Positions 47,354-56,582 of a stretch of DNA of 64,000 nucleotides are shown here, one piece after another. The position numbers and the translations under genes were made by a program. Position 1 is the stretch's first letter, and each line of letters starts with the position of its first letter. The notes under the pieces were generated by a model. That model worked only from the letters and a program-made list of their open reading frames with translations, made no database searches and was not told the DNA's origin. The stretch comes from Comamonadaceae bacterium (lineage in GTDB: Bacteria > Pseudomonadota > Gammaproteobacteria > Burkholderiales > Burkholderiaceae_C). The DNA lies in contig CANGNS010000008.1 in NCBI GenBank assembly GCA_947455465.1, forward strand, positions 62,001 to 126,000. The letters run 5' to 3'.

Positions 47354-48355
47354 CTAGCTGCCCTTACCTAGATTCAGGACCGCATCGGCCACTTTGCCCG
47401 AGTCTTTCTCGAGCGCCAAAATGTCGGTGCCAAAGCGCACGAATTTATAGCCCGGGTAGAAGCTCAGCTTGCCCAGCAGGGGCTCGGGGATGGGGAAGGT
47501 CTTGGCACTGCTGGGCAAGGCTTCGCCAAATTTCCAGTTCACCGGGCTCTTGCTCTCGCAACCGGCGGTTTTGCTAAAGCTCAGGCCCTCGGGGCAGTTG
47601 CCCGGCGAGCTGCTTTCCATAAAGAAGTTGCGGATCATCTCGGCGCGCAATTTGCCAAAATAATTTTTCATCTGCGTACCCCGCTCGGGCGGGAAGGTGG
47701 GCTTGGGCTCGCTGTCCAAAGGCAGTTTGCGCGTCAGGTCCTCGGGCGGTGGGCCGCTGGCGCCCAGGGAGATATTAATGCTCTGGCCACCGGCTGGCGC
47801 TGGTGCCGGCGCGCCGCCTACGGGCGCGGCGGTCGGGCCGGTGCTCACGGCCAAGGTCATGTTGCCGGCGCCTGCGGGCGCGGCGGGGGCTGGGCTGGCG
47901 CTGGCCGACGACTCTTCCGATTTGCGGCTGCCGCCCGCTGCTGCGGCACCCTCGGAGCCGTACATGTATTTGAGTGCGGTCGGGTCGTTCTTGAGCTTGC
48001 CTTCAATGATCTTGTCAAACACACCGGCAATGCGCACGTCGTTCGAGGCGCCCAGCCACTGCGGCCGGTTGCTGCTGATCAGCAAAATTTGCTGCACCGA
48101 GCAGGCGTTGGCGTTGGCGCGCAGCCACTGGGTGGCCAGCTCGGTGCGCTCCATCGGGTCGTGGGTGCTCAAAGCCAGGGTGCGAAACTCGGATATGGAG
48201 CAAATTGGCGCATCGACCGGATTGGGTAAAGTGGCGCGGCGGGTGGTCTGCGCCTGCGCGGGCAGGGCGCCCAAAACGCCAAAGCAGACCAGTAGGGCCG
48301 GCACTCCACGGCAGGCAAAAAACGACGAAATTTGCCGCGAACTCGGTAAACGCAT
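47354..48355 (-). CDS. Hypothetical secreted protein with Ala/Pro/Gly-rich linker
   Basis: Signal peptide-like N-terminus (LLVCFGVLGALPAQAQ), low-complexity middle, globular C-terminal domain. Confidence 0.65.
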   Translation of the reverse strand: MRLPSSRQISSFFACRGVPALLVCFGVLGALPAQAQTTRRATLPNPVDAPICSISEFRTLALSTHDPMERTELATQWLRANANACSVQQILLISSNRPQWLGASNDVRIAGVFDKIIEGKLKNDPTALKYMYGSEGAAAAGGSRKSEESSASASPAPAAPAGAGNMTLAVSTGPTAAPVGGAPAPAPAGGQSINISLGASGPPPEDLTRKLPLDSEPKPTFPPERGTQMKNYFGKLRAEMIRNFFMESSSPGNCPEGLSFSKTAGCESKSPVNWKFGEALPSSAKTFPIPEPLLGKLSFYPGYKFVRFGTDILALEKDSGKVADAVLNLGKGS

Positions 48356-48543
48356 GGTGTCCTTGGGTTGGAGTGCTGTCAGTAGACCGCAGAAGTCTAA
48401 CTGAATATCACAAAAAACACGGATTTGGCATACCTAACTGGTGTAACTGGTAGCCATGAGGCGACCGTCACGCCAGTTGATGAAGTGGCAGCCCCAGGCG
48501 GGCGAGACGCCAAAGCTGTAAATACCAACGCCGGCGACGCCCT

Positions 48544-50520
48544 TTATTTCAGCAGCACGTTCTCTAAAAACAATGCGCTGCTGTAGAAATAGAAGTCGGC
48601 ATTGGATTTGCGGGCAAAGCCGTGGCCTTCGTTGTCGGCCAGCAGGTACCACACATCAATGCCGTTTTTGCGTACTGCGCTGACGATTTGCTCGGCCTCG
48701 GTGTACGGCACGCGCGGGTCATTCTTGCCGTGCACCACCAACAGCGGGATGCGGATATTGCTGGCGTTGTTAAGCGGCGCGATTTTTTCGTGGAAGGCGC
48801 GCATCGCTGGGTCGCGCTCATCGCCGTATTCGACGCGGCGCAGATCGCGGCGGTAACTTTCGGTGTTGTTCAGAAAGCTCACGAAATTGCTGATGCCCAC
48901 CACGTCAATCGCCCCGCGCAGCTTCGCGCTGTAGTCCACCGCCATGGCCAGGCTCATGTAGCCGCCATAGCTGCCGCCGGTCACCGCCATGCGCGTGCCG
49001 TTGATGCGCGGATGCGTGGCCAGCCAGTCCAGGAAGGCGCCGCCGTCCTTGACCGAGTCTTTGCGCAAAAAGCCGTTGTCCAGGTTCAGAAAGCTTTTGC
49101 CAAAACCAGTGGAGCCGCGCACATTGGGCAAGAAGATGGCCAGGCCCAGCTCGTTGAGGTAGTAATTCCAGCGGCCCATAAAGTGCACGGTGGATTGGCC
49201 CTCCGGGCCGCCATGAAAGTCCACCACTACGGGGCGTTTACCCGGAAATTTGCGGGCGTCGGGCAAATACAGCCAGCCGCTGATCGGCAGACCATCAAAG
49301 CTCTTGATTTGCACCAATTCCGGGCTGATGAAGTTTTGCGGGTCTACGCCCGGCGCAAAAAAGGCTTGCGTCCAACGCTCGCTGCGGCCGGTGGCTACAT
49401 CAAAGCTAAACACGTCACCCGGGCTTTGCGGCGAGTTGAGCGAATAAGCCAGCGTGCCATGCAGGCTCTTGTGCCATGACAGGCCGCCCAAGGCGCCGAT
49501 GCCCAGCTCGGGGCGGGCGAGTTCTTTGCCGCTTTGGGCGTCGAACAGGCGCGCCTCATCGCGGCCATTGTTGTTGACCTCGGCCAGCAGGTATTTGCCG
49601 TCACGCGAGGGGCTGATGCTTTGCACGTCCCAAGGAATATGCGCCGAGAGCATGGTCAAGGTTTTGCTGGCGATGTCGTAGCGCGCCAGTTGGAAAAATT
49701 CGCCGCCGGTGTTGGTCGTAACAAACAGGCTGCGCTGGTCCATGCTCCAGCGGATATCGCCAAAGCCGGCCGGCCCTTGGCCGGGCAGGGGCAAGATGCG
49801 CTCGCGCGTGCCGGTGGCCGTGTCCATCAGCCAGACATCGCTGTCGCTGGGGGTGCGGTATTGCAGCGCGGCTAAGCGGGTGTCATCCGGGCTGAATCGA
49901 AAGTCGCCCCAACCCCCACCGGGCAGGCTGGCCAGCACCCGGCGCGGCGCCACTTGCAGGGGGTCGACCAGGGCGATGGTGGTGGCAATCTCCTCGCGCT
50001 TGCCTTCTTTGGCGGTGCGGTCCAGTGGCACCGAGGCGATCAAAATGCGGTCGCCCTTGCGGCTCCAGGTGGCGCTGCTGCGCTCGTCGGTGGACGAGAG
50101 CAAGGTGGAGGCACCACTAACCAGGTCCAGGCGGTAGATTTGCTCGGCTTCACTGCCACCTGCGGCACGGGCGTACACCAGGTAGCTGCCGTCCACCGGG
50201 TTGAAGCTGGCGCTGCCCACCGGGTCGGCAAAGTTGGTGATTTTTTCCAAAGGCCCACCGGGGCTCTTGAGCAAAAACAGCTGGGCGATGTTCTCGCCCG
50301 CTGCGCGGTGGCGCACCAGCATTTCGCGGCGCAGGGGGTGCCAGTCGACAAAACCAAAGGCGCGAAACTCGGTGTAAGGCGCTACGCGCTGCACCAAATC
50401 CATGCCGATGGGCGGGATGCCGTCAGCTTTCAGGTTGGCATTGGGCGCCAGGGTTTGGGCCTGGGCCTGCCCCAGGCAAAGCAGCAGGGCGGCGGCACAC
50501 AGAGAAAGAGTGCGTTTCAT
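48544..50520 (-). CDS. S9-family prolyl oligopeptidase / acylaminoacyl-peptidase
   Basis: Signal peptide; VDFHGGPEGQS, TGGSYGGYMSLAMA (GxSxGG), HGKNDPRVPYTEAEQ. Confidence 0.92.
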   Translation of the reverse strand: MKRTLSLCAAALLLCLGQAQAQTLAPNANLKADGIPPIGMDLVQRVAPYTEFRAFGFVDWHPLRREMLVRHRAAGENIAQLFLLKSPGGPLEKITNFADPVGSASFNPVDGSYLVYARAAGGSEAEQIYRLDLVSGASTLLSSTDERSSATWSRKGDRILIASVPLDRTAKEGKREEIATTIALVDPLQVAPRRVLASLPGGGWGDFRFSPDDTRLAALQYRTPSDSDVWLMDTATGTRERILPLPGQGPAGFGDIRWSMDQRSLFVTTNTGGEFFQLARYDIASKTLTMLSAHIPWDVQSISPSRDGKYLLAEVNNNGRDEARLFDAQSGKELARPELGIGALGGLSWHKSLHGTLAYSLNSPQSPGDVFSFDVATGRSERWTQAFFAPGVDPQNFISPELVQIKSFDGLPISGWLYLPDARKFPGKRPVVVDFHGGPEGQSTVHFMGRWNYYLNELGLAIFLPNVRGSTGFGKSFLNLDNGFLRKDSVKDGGAFLDWLATHPRINGTRMAVTGGSYGGYMSLAMAVDYSAKLRGAIDVVGISNFVSFLNNTESYRRDLRRVEYGDERDPAMRAFHEKIAPLNNASNIRIPLLVVHGKNDPRVPYTEAEQIVSAVRKNGIDVWYLLADNEGHGFARKSNADFYFYSSALFLENVLLK

Positions 50521-50543
50521 GGGGGCTCCTTGGAATGCGAGAG

Positions 50544-52106
50544 TCAGACTTTGTTATTGCTGGGCTTAAACACTGCGCTGCAGGCTTTGCGCGCTTCGTC
50601 CTCGCGCGGCAGTTTGTTGCAGACCTGGTCAAGCTGGCGGCTGAGCTTGGTGATGGTGGCTTGGTGCTCGCCCTTGTCATTCCAGGCCAGCAACTGCTTG
50701 CCCAGGCGCTGCAGCACGCGGCGGTTGCGCTCGTAAAAGGTTTCGGGCGTGGGGCTGACTTCCGAGAGCAGGCCAGTGGCCGCTTTTTCAATGCGCGCGC
50801 TGTCTTGGGGACTCATTTCCAGTAATTTGCTGATGTAGCCACTGCCCCATTGCATGCGGGTTGCCGGACCTTTGGATTCTTTCCAGGCGCGTTCGGCCCA
50901 GTCCAGCGCGGCCGCCTTGTCGCCGCGTTTTTTGGCGTTGGAGGACAGCACCAGCATATGGTAGTAAGGCGAAATGGCCTTGGGCAGCTCGGCTTTGAGC
51001 ATGGCGTCGGACTCGTCGAGCAGCCCGGCATCGGCCAGTAAATGCGCGGCGTTGGGCACGATGGCTTGGCGCTCATGGGCGTCGGTGGTCTCGCGTTCGG
51101 CGCTCTGGGCGGCGCTGCGGGCCTGCGCCACCAAGGCAGCAGCGGGTGCCGCTTTACCGCCCTCGGGTGCATCGATGCGGCTTATATCCAGCTTGGCCTG
51201 CACGGCGCCCAGTTGGTCCGAGCGCGTCAGGCTCGCGTCCTTGGCCAGATTGTCCAGGCTGTTGTTCAAGGCGGCCACCAAATTGGCGCGCTCGGGGCTG
51301 GCCTTGGCGCTGAGGGCCTGCACCAGGTCGCTGGCGTAGTTTTCCAGGGTGTCAAAGTGGCTACGGGTGAGCGCAGGGTTGGCCAGCACCTCGCGCAGAC
51401 GGGACAGCGTGGCTTCTGGGGCGGGCAGGGCGGTTTTGTTCTGGCCAAAAGCGACTGCGGCCTTGAGCATCAGCCGTGTGGCCGCCTCCGCATTGGCGGG
51501 TGGGCAGGCCTGGGCCAGGGCGCGCAAGGTGGCGGGGCGGTCTTTTTCGGGCACGAGCTGGGCCTGGTCTTGCTCCCAGGAATAAAAAGCCAGCTGGCGC
51601 CAGGCCTGGGGCGTCAGGCTGGCGGCATTGGCGCCCAAAGCGCTGGCCAGTGATTCTTTGACCGAGCTGCTCGAGGCCAGCGCCAGATCGAGCACTTCCA
51701 TATAGCGGGCGGCGTCCACTTCGCCGGGAATGCGCGTCAGCTCGGTGCCGTCAGGCTTGAAGACGATCATGGTGGGGTAGCCCATCACCTTGAACTGGGC
51801 TCCCAGCTTTTGGGCGCCCGGCGTGTCGCCGTCAATATAGACCGCCAAAAACGACTTGCTGCGCTCGGCAAAGTCCGGGCGGGTAAACACTGTGGCTTTG
51901 ATTTGGTTGCACGGCGGGCACCACACCGCGCCCCAGTACAAGAAAACCGGTTTATTGCTTTTGCGCGCCTGGGCGAAGATGGCCTCGACATTCGCACCGT
52001 CCGGCTTGCGCCAGGCAATGGCCGGTGCTGTTGGTGAGGAAGTACTGGCACTGGCGCCGGCCACGAGGCCGAGTGCGAGAGCAAGGGCAGTAAGCATGGG
52101 GCGCAT
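50544..52106 (-). CDS. Secreted thioredoxin-fold protein with long C-terminal domain
   Basis: Signal peptide; WGAVWCPPCNQIKATVFTRPDFAERSKSFLAVYIDGDTPGAQKLGAQFKVMGYPTMIVF. Confidence 0.88.
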   Translation of the reverse strand: MRPMLTALALALGLVAGASASTSSPTAPAIAWRKPDGANVEAIFAQARKSNKPVFLYWGAVWCPPCNQIKATVFTRPDFAERSKSFLAVYIDGDTPGAQKLGAQFKVMGYPTMIVFKPDGTELTRIPGEVDAARYMEVLDLALASSSSVKESLASALGANAASLTPQAWRQLAFYSWEQDQAQLVPEKDRPATLRALAQACPPANAEAATRLMLKAAVAFGQNKTALPAPEATLSRLREVLANPALTRSHFDTLENYASDLVQALSAKASPERANLVAALNNSLDNLAKDASLTRSDQLGAVQAKLDISRIDAPEGGKAAPAAALVAQARSAAQSAERETTDAHERQAIVPNAAHLLADAGLLDESDAMLKAELPKAISPYYHMLVLSSNAKKRGDKAAALDWAERAWKESKGPATRMQWGSGYISKLLEMSPQDSARIEKAATGLLSEVSPTPETFYERNRRVLQRLGKQLLAWNDKGEHQATITKLSRQLDQVCNKLPREDEARKACSAVFKPSNNKV

Positions 52107-52229
52107 AGGCGGGCACATCCTGGTCAATCGTCCAACATCGAGAGGCACGCCGGCGGGGGCGGTGCCAAAAGGGGCGACTATAAGGGTTTGCGCTGGGCGC
52201 CGCCGATGCCGGCCGCACGGCCCCGCCGG

Positions 52230-52772
52230 CTAGACGGTGACGTTGGCGAAGGTGGCGTGCTTGTGCAGGTTCATGGCCACCACCACACGGCGCCCTTTGG
52301 TGGCGGGCACTTCATGGGTCAGGATGCCAGGGAACATGACCAGCATATTGGGGGTGGGCTGCAAAGGGTATTTGCCGGCAAAAATAATCGGCGAACTGTC
52401 GGGATGCGTTTCGAGGTAAATCGAGCAGCTGAAGTCCGAGGGGAAATGGTTGTGCGGCTGGGTGTAGCTCGCTTCCTCGTAAATAATGCCCCAGCACTCG
52501 CTGACGATCATTTCCATATTGAGCGCGTCCAGGTTGGCGGACAACAATTTGCTTGCCTCTTTGCTCACCTGCAAAACCACCTGCATCAGCGGCCCGAATT
52601 TATCGCTCACCAAGTGGCTGCGCCACGGGCTCATATAAGTGGCTTTGACATTGGACTCGGGCGAGAGCGGGTGGCTAATGCGCAGCTCGTCAATGGCTTG
52701 CCGGGCCAGCTCCAAATGGGCGGTCAGCGGCGAGAGGTCGCACACGAAGACCGGAATGTCGGCGTGGGCCAT
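52230..52772 (-). CDS. Putative 2OG-Fe(II) oxygenase family protein
   Basis: QPHNHFPSDFSCSIYLET and PGILTHEVPATKGRRVVVAMN, like the TIGR02466-type family; start codon uncertain (TTG at 52814 also possible). Confidence 0.7.
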   Translation of the reverse strand: MAHADIPVFVCDLSPLTAHLELARQAIDELRISHPLSPESNVKATYMSPWRSHLVSDKFGPLMQVVLQVSKEASKLLSANLDALNMEMIVSECWGIIYEEASYTQPHNHFPSDFSCSIYLETHPDSSPIIFAGKYPLQPTPNMLVMFPGILTHEVPATKGRRVVVAMNLHKHATFANVTV

Positions 52773-52995
52773 AAAAGGTTGGACTGCGATCAAGTCAAGT
52801 ACCTCGCCAAACAAAAGGGGCAGCTGAAAGGGCAGCTGATGAGAAATCCAAAAACCAAACCGCCTCGCGCCCCTGCGCGGCAGGCATCGCTTATTTTAGA
52901 GGCAGCCATGGCGCTGAAAAAAAGAGGCCCGCACAAGGCGGGCCGTTGCCAGAGAGGCGCCAGGCTGGCGGCAGGCCACCAGCCCAGGGTGCCGA

Positions 52996-53322
52996 TTACT
53001 TCTTGGGGGCGCGTCCGCCGCTCTTGATGCACTCGTCCATGGTTTTGAAGGGGGTGAAGTTTTTGGTTTGCTTGTAGCCGTTGCTGGACTTTTCGTGACA
53101 AATGCCGGCATTGGATTTTTTGACTTCCGGGTCGGCTGCTGCCGTGGATGCCGCAGCAGCGGGCTTGGCAGAGGCTGCGCCAGAGGCGGCAGGTTTGGCA
53201 GCGGAAGCGGCAGGCGCTCCAGATGCAGCTGGTTTGGCGGCGGCCGAGGCTGCGGGGGTTTGGGCCTGGGCAGCAATACCGGCCAGAGTGAACAAGGCGG
53301 CGAGCAAAGTGGTTTTCAACAT
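52996..53322 (-). CDS. Small secreted Ala/Pro/Lys-rich protein with conserved C-terminal tail
   Basis: Signal peptide MLKTTLLAALFTLAGIAAQAQ, Ala-Pro-Lys low-complexity repeats, C-terminal ICHEKSSNGYKQTKNFTPFKTMDECIKSGG. Confidence 0.65.
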   Translation of the reverse strand: MLKTTLLAALFTLAGIAAQAQTPAASAAAKPAASGAPAASAAKPAASGAASAKPAAAASTAAADPEVKKSNAGICHEKSSNGYKQTKNFTPFKTMDECIKSGGRAPKK

Positions 53323-53439
53323 GGTGTTTCTTCAGTGCATGGCGACGTTGCCATAGGTTTACAACGCGCCCACGGCCCCGCCGTTGACCGCAGCGTCAGA
53401 TTTACTTGGCCGATACATAGCGCACCGGTGCCCGCCGAC

Positions 53440-54123
53440 CTACACCTTGCGCCGCTTGTGCAAAAGGCAAAACCAGCCGTCCGGCTCGGCCGAATTGGCA
53501 TAGAGCGCCCCGGCTTGGCGTTCCAGGGACTCCACGGTGCCGGTCGCTTGCAGCGCCTGCAGGGTCTGGGCAAAGCCCATGGACTCCCACACCGCCATCT
53601 TGACGGTGAATGCAAAAGCGGCACCTGGCTTGAGTATGCGAAGCAATTCGCGCAGGCAGCCCGCACCGATATGCCCGCTGGTGAAGGTGCCAGTACACAC
53701 GGCGCCGTCGTAAATGCCATCGGCCAGGGGGAGCGGGACGGTCAAGTCCACGCCAAGCAGTTGGCGGTAGGCGCCGCTGGCGCGGGCCATGGCCAGCATT
53801 TCGGGCGAAATGTCCAGGCCGTCAATGCAGCTGTAGCCGCGCTCGGCCAGCGCACGCCCCACCAGGCCAGTGCCGCAGCCCACGTCCACGACTGCCGCTG
53901 CCTTGTCCGGCAAGGCGTGGGCGAACAGTGCAGCCACCAGGCGGGGCGACTGGTATTGCAGACCTTGCAGCATGGTGTGGTCGTAGCTGCGGGCCCAGTC
54001 GCGGTAGAGGGCGCGCGATGCGGCGTCGCTGTCCAGGGCATAAGCGCGGGCCAGCAAGTCCTGATCGCTGGCGGCCAGGGCGCCGCCGCCGTGGTCGGGG
54101 AGGTCGGTAGGTGCAGGGGACAT
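53440..54123 (-). CDS. Class I SAM-dependent methyltransferase
   Basis: VVDVGCGTGLVGRALAERGYSCIDGLDISPEMLAMA. Confidence 0.9.
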   Translation of the reverse strand: MSPAPTDLPDHGGGALAASDQDLLARAYALDSDAASRALYRDWARSYDHTMLQGLQYQSPRLVAALFAHALPDKAAAVVDVGCGTGLVGRALAERGYSCIDGLDISPEMLAMARASGAYRQLLGVDLTVPLPLADGIYDGAVCTGTFTSGHIGAGCLRELLRILKPGAAFAFTVKMAVWESMGFAQTLQALQATGTVESLERQAGALYANSAEPDGWFCLLHKRRKV

Positions 54124-54194
54124 GGCGCAAAGGGTTGTTGCTCAGAGCCCGATAATGCCATGCTCAGACCGGCCCACCCAAAGGATTGATTGCC

Positions 54195-55163
54195 ATGAAA
54201 CGACGTACTCTTTTGCAAGCGGCGCCCGCTTTGGCGCTGGCCTCGGGCGCCCGCGCCGAGCCAGGGTTTCCCACCAAGACATTGCGCTACATCGTGCCGG
54301 TGGCCGCTGGCGGCGGTAGCGACCTGGTGGGCCGCACGGTGACCGAGCGCTGGGGCCGCGTGCTCAAGCAAAGCTTTGTGGTGGACAACATCGGCGGGGG
54401 CGGCGGCGTTTTGGCCTGCCAGGCGACGATGCGCGCCCCGGCCGACGGCTATACCCTGATGCAAGGCTATGTCGCCACCCATGGCACCAGTCCGGCCACA
54501 CGCGTTTTGCCTTACGACGCCATCAAAGACTTCACGCCCGTGGGCATGATCGGCGGCACGCCCAATGTGCTGGTCGTTAATTCCAATTTGCCGGTGAAAA
54601 ACCTCAAAGAATTTTTGGACTACGTGCGCAAAAACCCCGGGCGCCTGAGCTATGGCTCGGCCGGCCAGGGTTCGCTCACGCACCTGACCATGGAGCTGTT
54701 CAAGCAGCAGCTGGGCTCTTTCATGGTGCACATTCCTTACCGGGGGATTGCGCCCGCGTTTAACGACCTGATTGGCGGCCAAACCCAGGCCATGTTTCCT
54801 GGCCTGGCTGCGGCCATGCCGCATATCCGCTCCGGGCGGGTGCGTCCGCTGGCGGTCACCGGCCCTACGCGCCACGGCCTGCTCAAGGACACGCCCACCT
54901 TGGAGGAGTCAGGCTTTAAGGGCTTTGACGCCCAGCAGTGGTACGGCGTGGTCGGCCCAGTCGGCTTGCCTGCCGACGTGCTCAAAACCCTGAGCGAGAC
55001 GCTTGCACTCACCTTGCAGGCGCCCGATATGGCCGAAAAGCTGGCCATCGAAGCGATCGAGCCGCGCCCCATGTCGCCCGAAGCCTTTGGCAAATTCATC
55101 AAAGCCGACATCGCCCGCTGGACGCAACTGGCCAAGGAACGCAATATTCAGCTGGAAGGCTGA
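54195..55163 (+). CDS. Bug-family (TctC-like) solute-binding protein
   Basis: LRYIVPVAAGGGSDLVGRTVTERWGRVLKQSFVVDNIGGGGGVLACQA. Confidence 0.92.
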   Translation: MKRRTLLQAAPALALASGARAEPGFPTKTLRYIVPVAAGGGSDLVGRTVTERWGRVLKQSFVVDNIGGGGGVLACQATMRAPADGYTLMQGYVATHGTSPATRVLPYDAIKDFTPVGMIGGTPNVLVVNSNLPVKNLKEFLDYVRKNPGRLSYGSAGQGSLTHLTMELFKQQLGSFMVHIPYRGIAPAFNDLIGGQTQAMFPGLAAAMPHIRSGRVRPLAVTGPTRHGLLKDTPTLEESGFKGFDAQQWYGVVGPVGLPADVLKTLSETLALTLQAPDMAEKLAIEAIEPRPMSPEAFGKFIKADIARWTQLAKERNIQLEG

Positions 55164-55200
55164 GCCCCGCATCCCCAAAATTTAAAGAAAGTTTTCTTAC

Positions 55201-56580
55201 ATGGCCCGCAATACCCAGGTCGCCGCCGACCACAACGCCCCGCCCGTCACCCAATTGCTGGCGCATTTTGTGGCCACCCATCCCTCGCGCGGTTGGTCCG
55301 ACGCAGTGGACCATGCCGCGCACCGCACTTTTCTCAACTGGCTGGGCTGCGCCGTCGGCGCGGCGGAGCACGAGTCGGTGCAGGCCGCACTTGCGGCGGT
55401 GCGCCTGCTGCAGCCTGCGCCCCAGGCCAGCGTGCTGGGCCGCCGCGACAAAGTAGACATGGCCAGCGCGGCCTTGCTCAATGGCATCAGCTCGCACACT
55501 TTTGACTTTGACGACACGCACCTCAAAACCATCATCCACCCTGCAGGGCCGGTGGCCTCGGCGCTGTTGGCGCTGGCCGAGCACACCGGCGCCAGCGGGC
55601 GCGCGCTGATGGACGCGCTGGTGCTGGGCATCGATGTGTCCTGCCGCGTGGGCAATGCCATGTACCCGGACCACTACGACCGGGGCTGGCACATCACCGG
55701 CTCGACCGGCACGGTGGGCGCGGCGGCGGGCTGCGCGCGCCTCTTGGGCCTGTCCGAGGCGCAAACCGCCATGGCGCTGGGCATTGCCGCCTCGCAGCCC
55801 ATTGGCATGCGCGAACAGTTTGGCAGCATGACCAAGCCTTTTCACCCCGGTGGCGCAGCCCGCGCCGGGCTGATGTCGGCGCTGTTGGCGCAGCAAGGCT
55901 TTACCGCCAGCCCCAAGGCGCTGGAGGCGCCACGCGGCATGATGCAAACCATCTCCACCAAGAACGACTGGTCCGAAATCACCCAGGGCCTGGGCCAGCA
56001 GTTTGAAGTCGCGCTCAACACCTTCAAGCCGTTTGCCTGCGGCATCGTGATCCACCCTTGCATTGACGGCTGCGCGCAGCTGCGCGCCCAGGGCATCACG
56101 CCCGAACAGATTGCGTCCCTGGAGATCCGCGTGCATTCGCTGGTGCTGGAGCTGACGGGCAAAAAAGAGCCTGCGGACGGTCTGCAAGCCAAGTTCAGCG
56201 TCTACCACGGCTGCGCCGCCGGCCTGATGTTTGGGCGCGCCGCCGAAGAAGAGTTTTCGGATGCCATCGTTACCCGGCCCGACATGGTGGCCCTGCGCCG
56301 CAAAGTGGTGGCCACAGTGGACGACAGCATCGACGAGTCGGCTGCCGACATCACGGCCGTGCTAACCGACGGACGGCGCGTGCACCTGCGCGTGGAGCAC
56401 GCCATTGGTTCGCTGCAAAATCCCATGACTGACGCGCAGCTCGAGGCCAAATTCCACGGCCTGAGTGACGCGGTGCTGGGCGCGGCGCAAACGTCCGAGC
56501 TGATCCGCGCCGCCTGGGCGCTGGGCAGCGCCAGCACCACGCAAGCGCTGTTGGCGCTGAGCAGCCCCAAGGCCGCCTGA
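55201..56580 (+). CDS. MmgE/PrpD family protein
   Basis: LNWLGCAVGAAEHESVQAAL, NGISSHTFDFDDTHLKTIIHPAGPVASALLALAE, GSTGTVGAAAGCARLLGL. Confidence 0.93.
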   Translation: MARNTQVAADHNAPPVTQLLAHFVATHPSRGWSDAVDHAAHRTFLNWLGCAVGAAEHESVQAALAAVRLLQPAPQASVLGRRDKVDMASAALLNGISSHTFDFDDTHLKTIIHPAGPVASALLALAEHTGASGRALMDALVLGIDVSCRVGNAMYPDHYDRGWHITGSTGTVGAAAGCARLLGLSEAQTAMALGIAASQPIGMREQFGSMTKPFHPGGAARAGLMSALLAQQGFTASPKALEAPRGMMQTISTKNDWSEITQGLGQQFEVALNTFKPFACGIVIHPCIDGCAQLRAQGITPEQIASLEIRVHSLVLELTGKKEPADGLQAKFSVYHGCAAGLMFGRAAEEEFSDAIVTRPDMVALRRKVVATVDDSIDESAADITAVLTDGRRVHLRVEHAIGSLQNPMTDAQLEAKFHGLSDAVLGAAQTSELIRAAWALGSASTTQALLALSSPKAA

Positions 56581-56582
56581 GC

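Noticed and set aside
48434-48652. 72-aa ORF overlapping the S9 peptidase 3' end, possible gene remnant
   Set aside because: Mostly an out-of-frame overlap with the peptidase; the unique tail (about 35 aa) is too short to assign
52818-52839. Direct repeat GGGCAGCTGA x2 upstream of the 2OG-oxygenase
   Set aside because: Short, 12-bp period, uncertain start codon; could be coding from the alternative TTG start or chance
53068-54189. 373-aa plus-strand Gly/Arg-rich ORF opposite the Ala-rich secreted protein and methyltransferase
   Set aside because: Low-complexity reverse translation of Ala/Pro codons; no independent support
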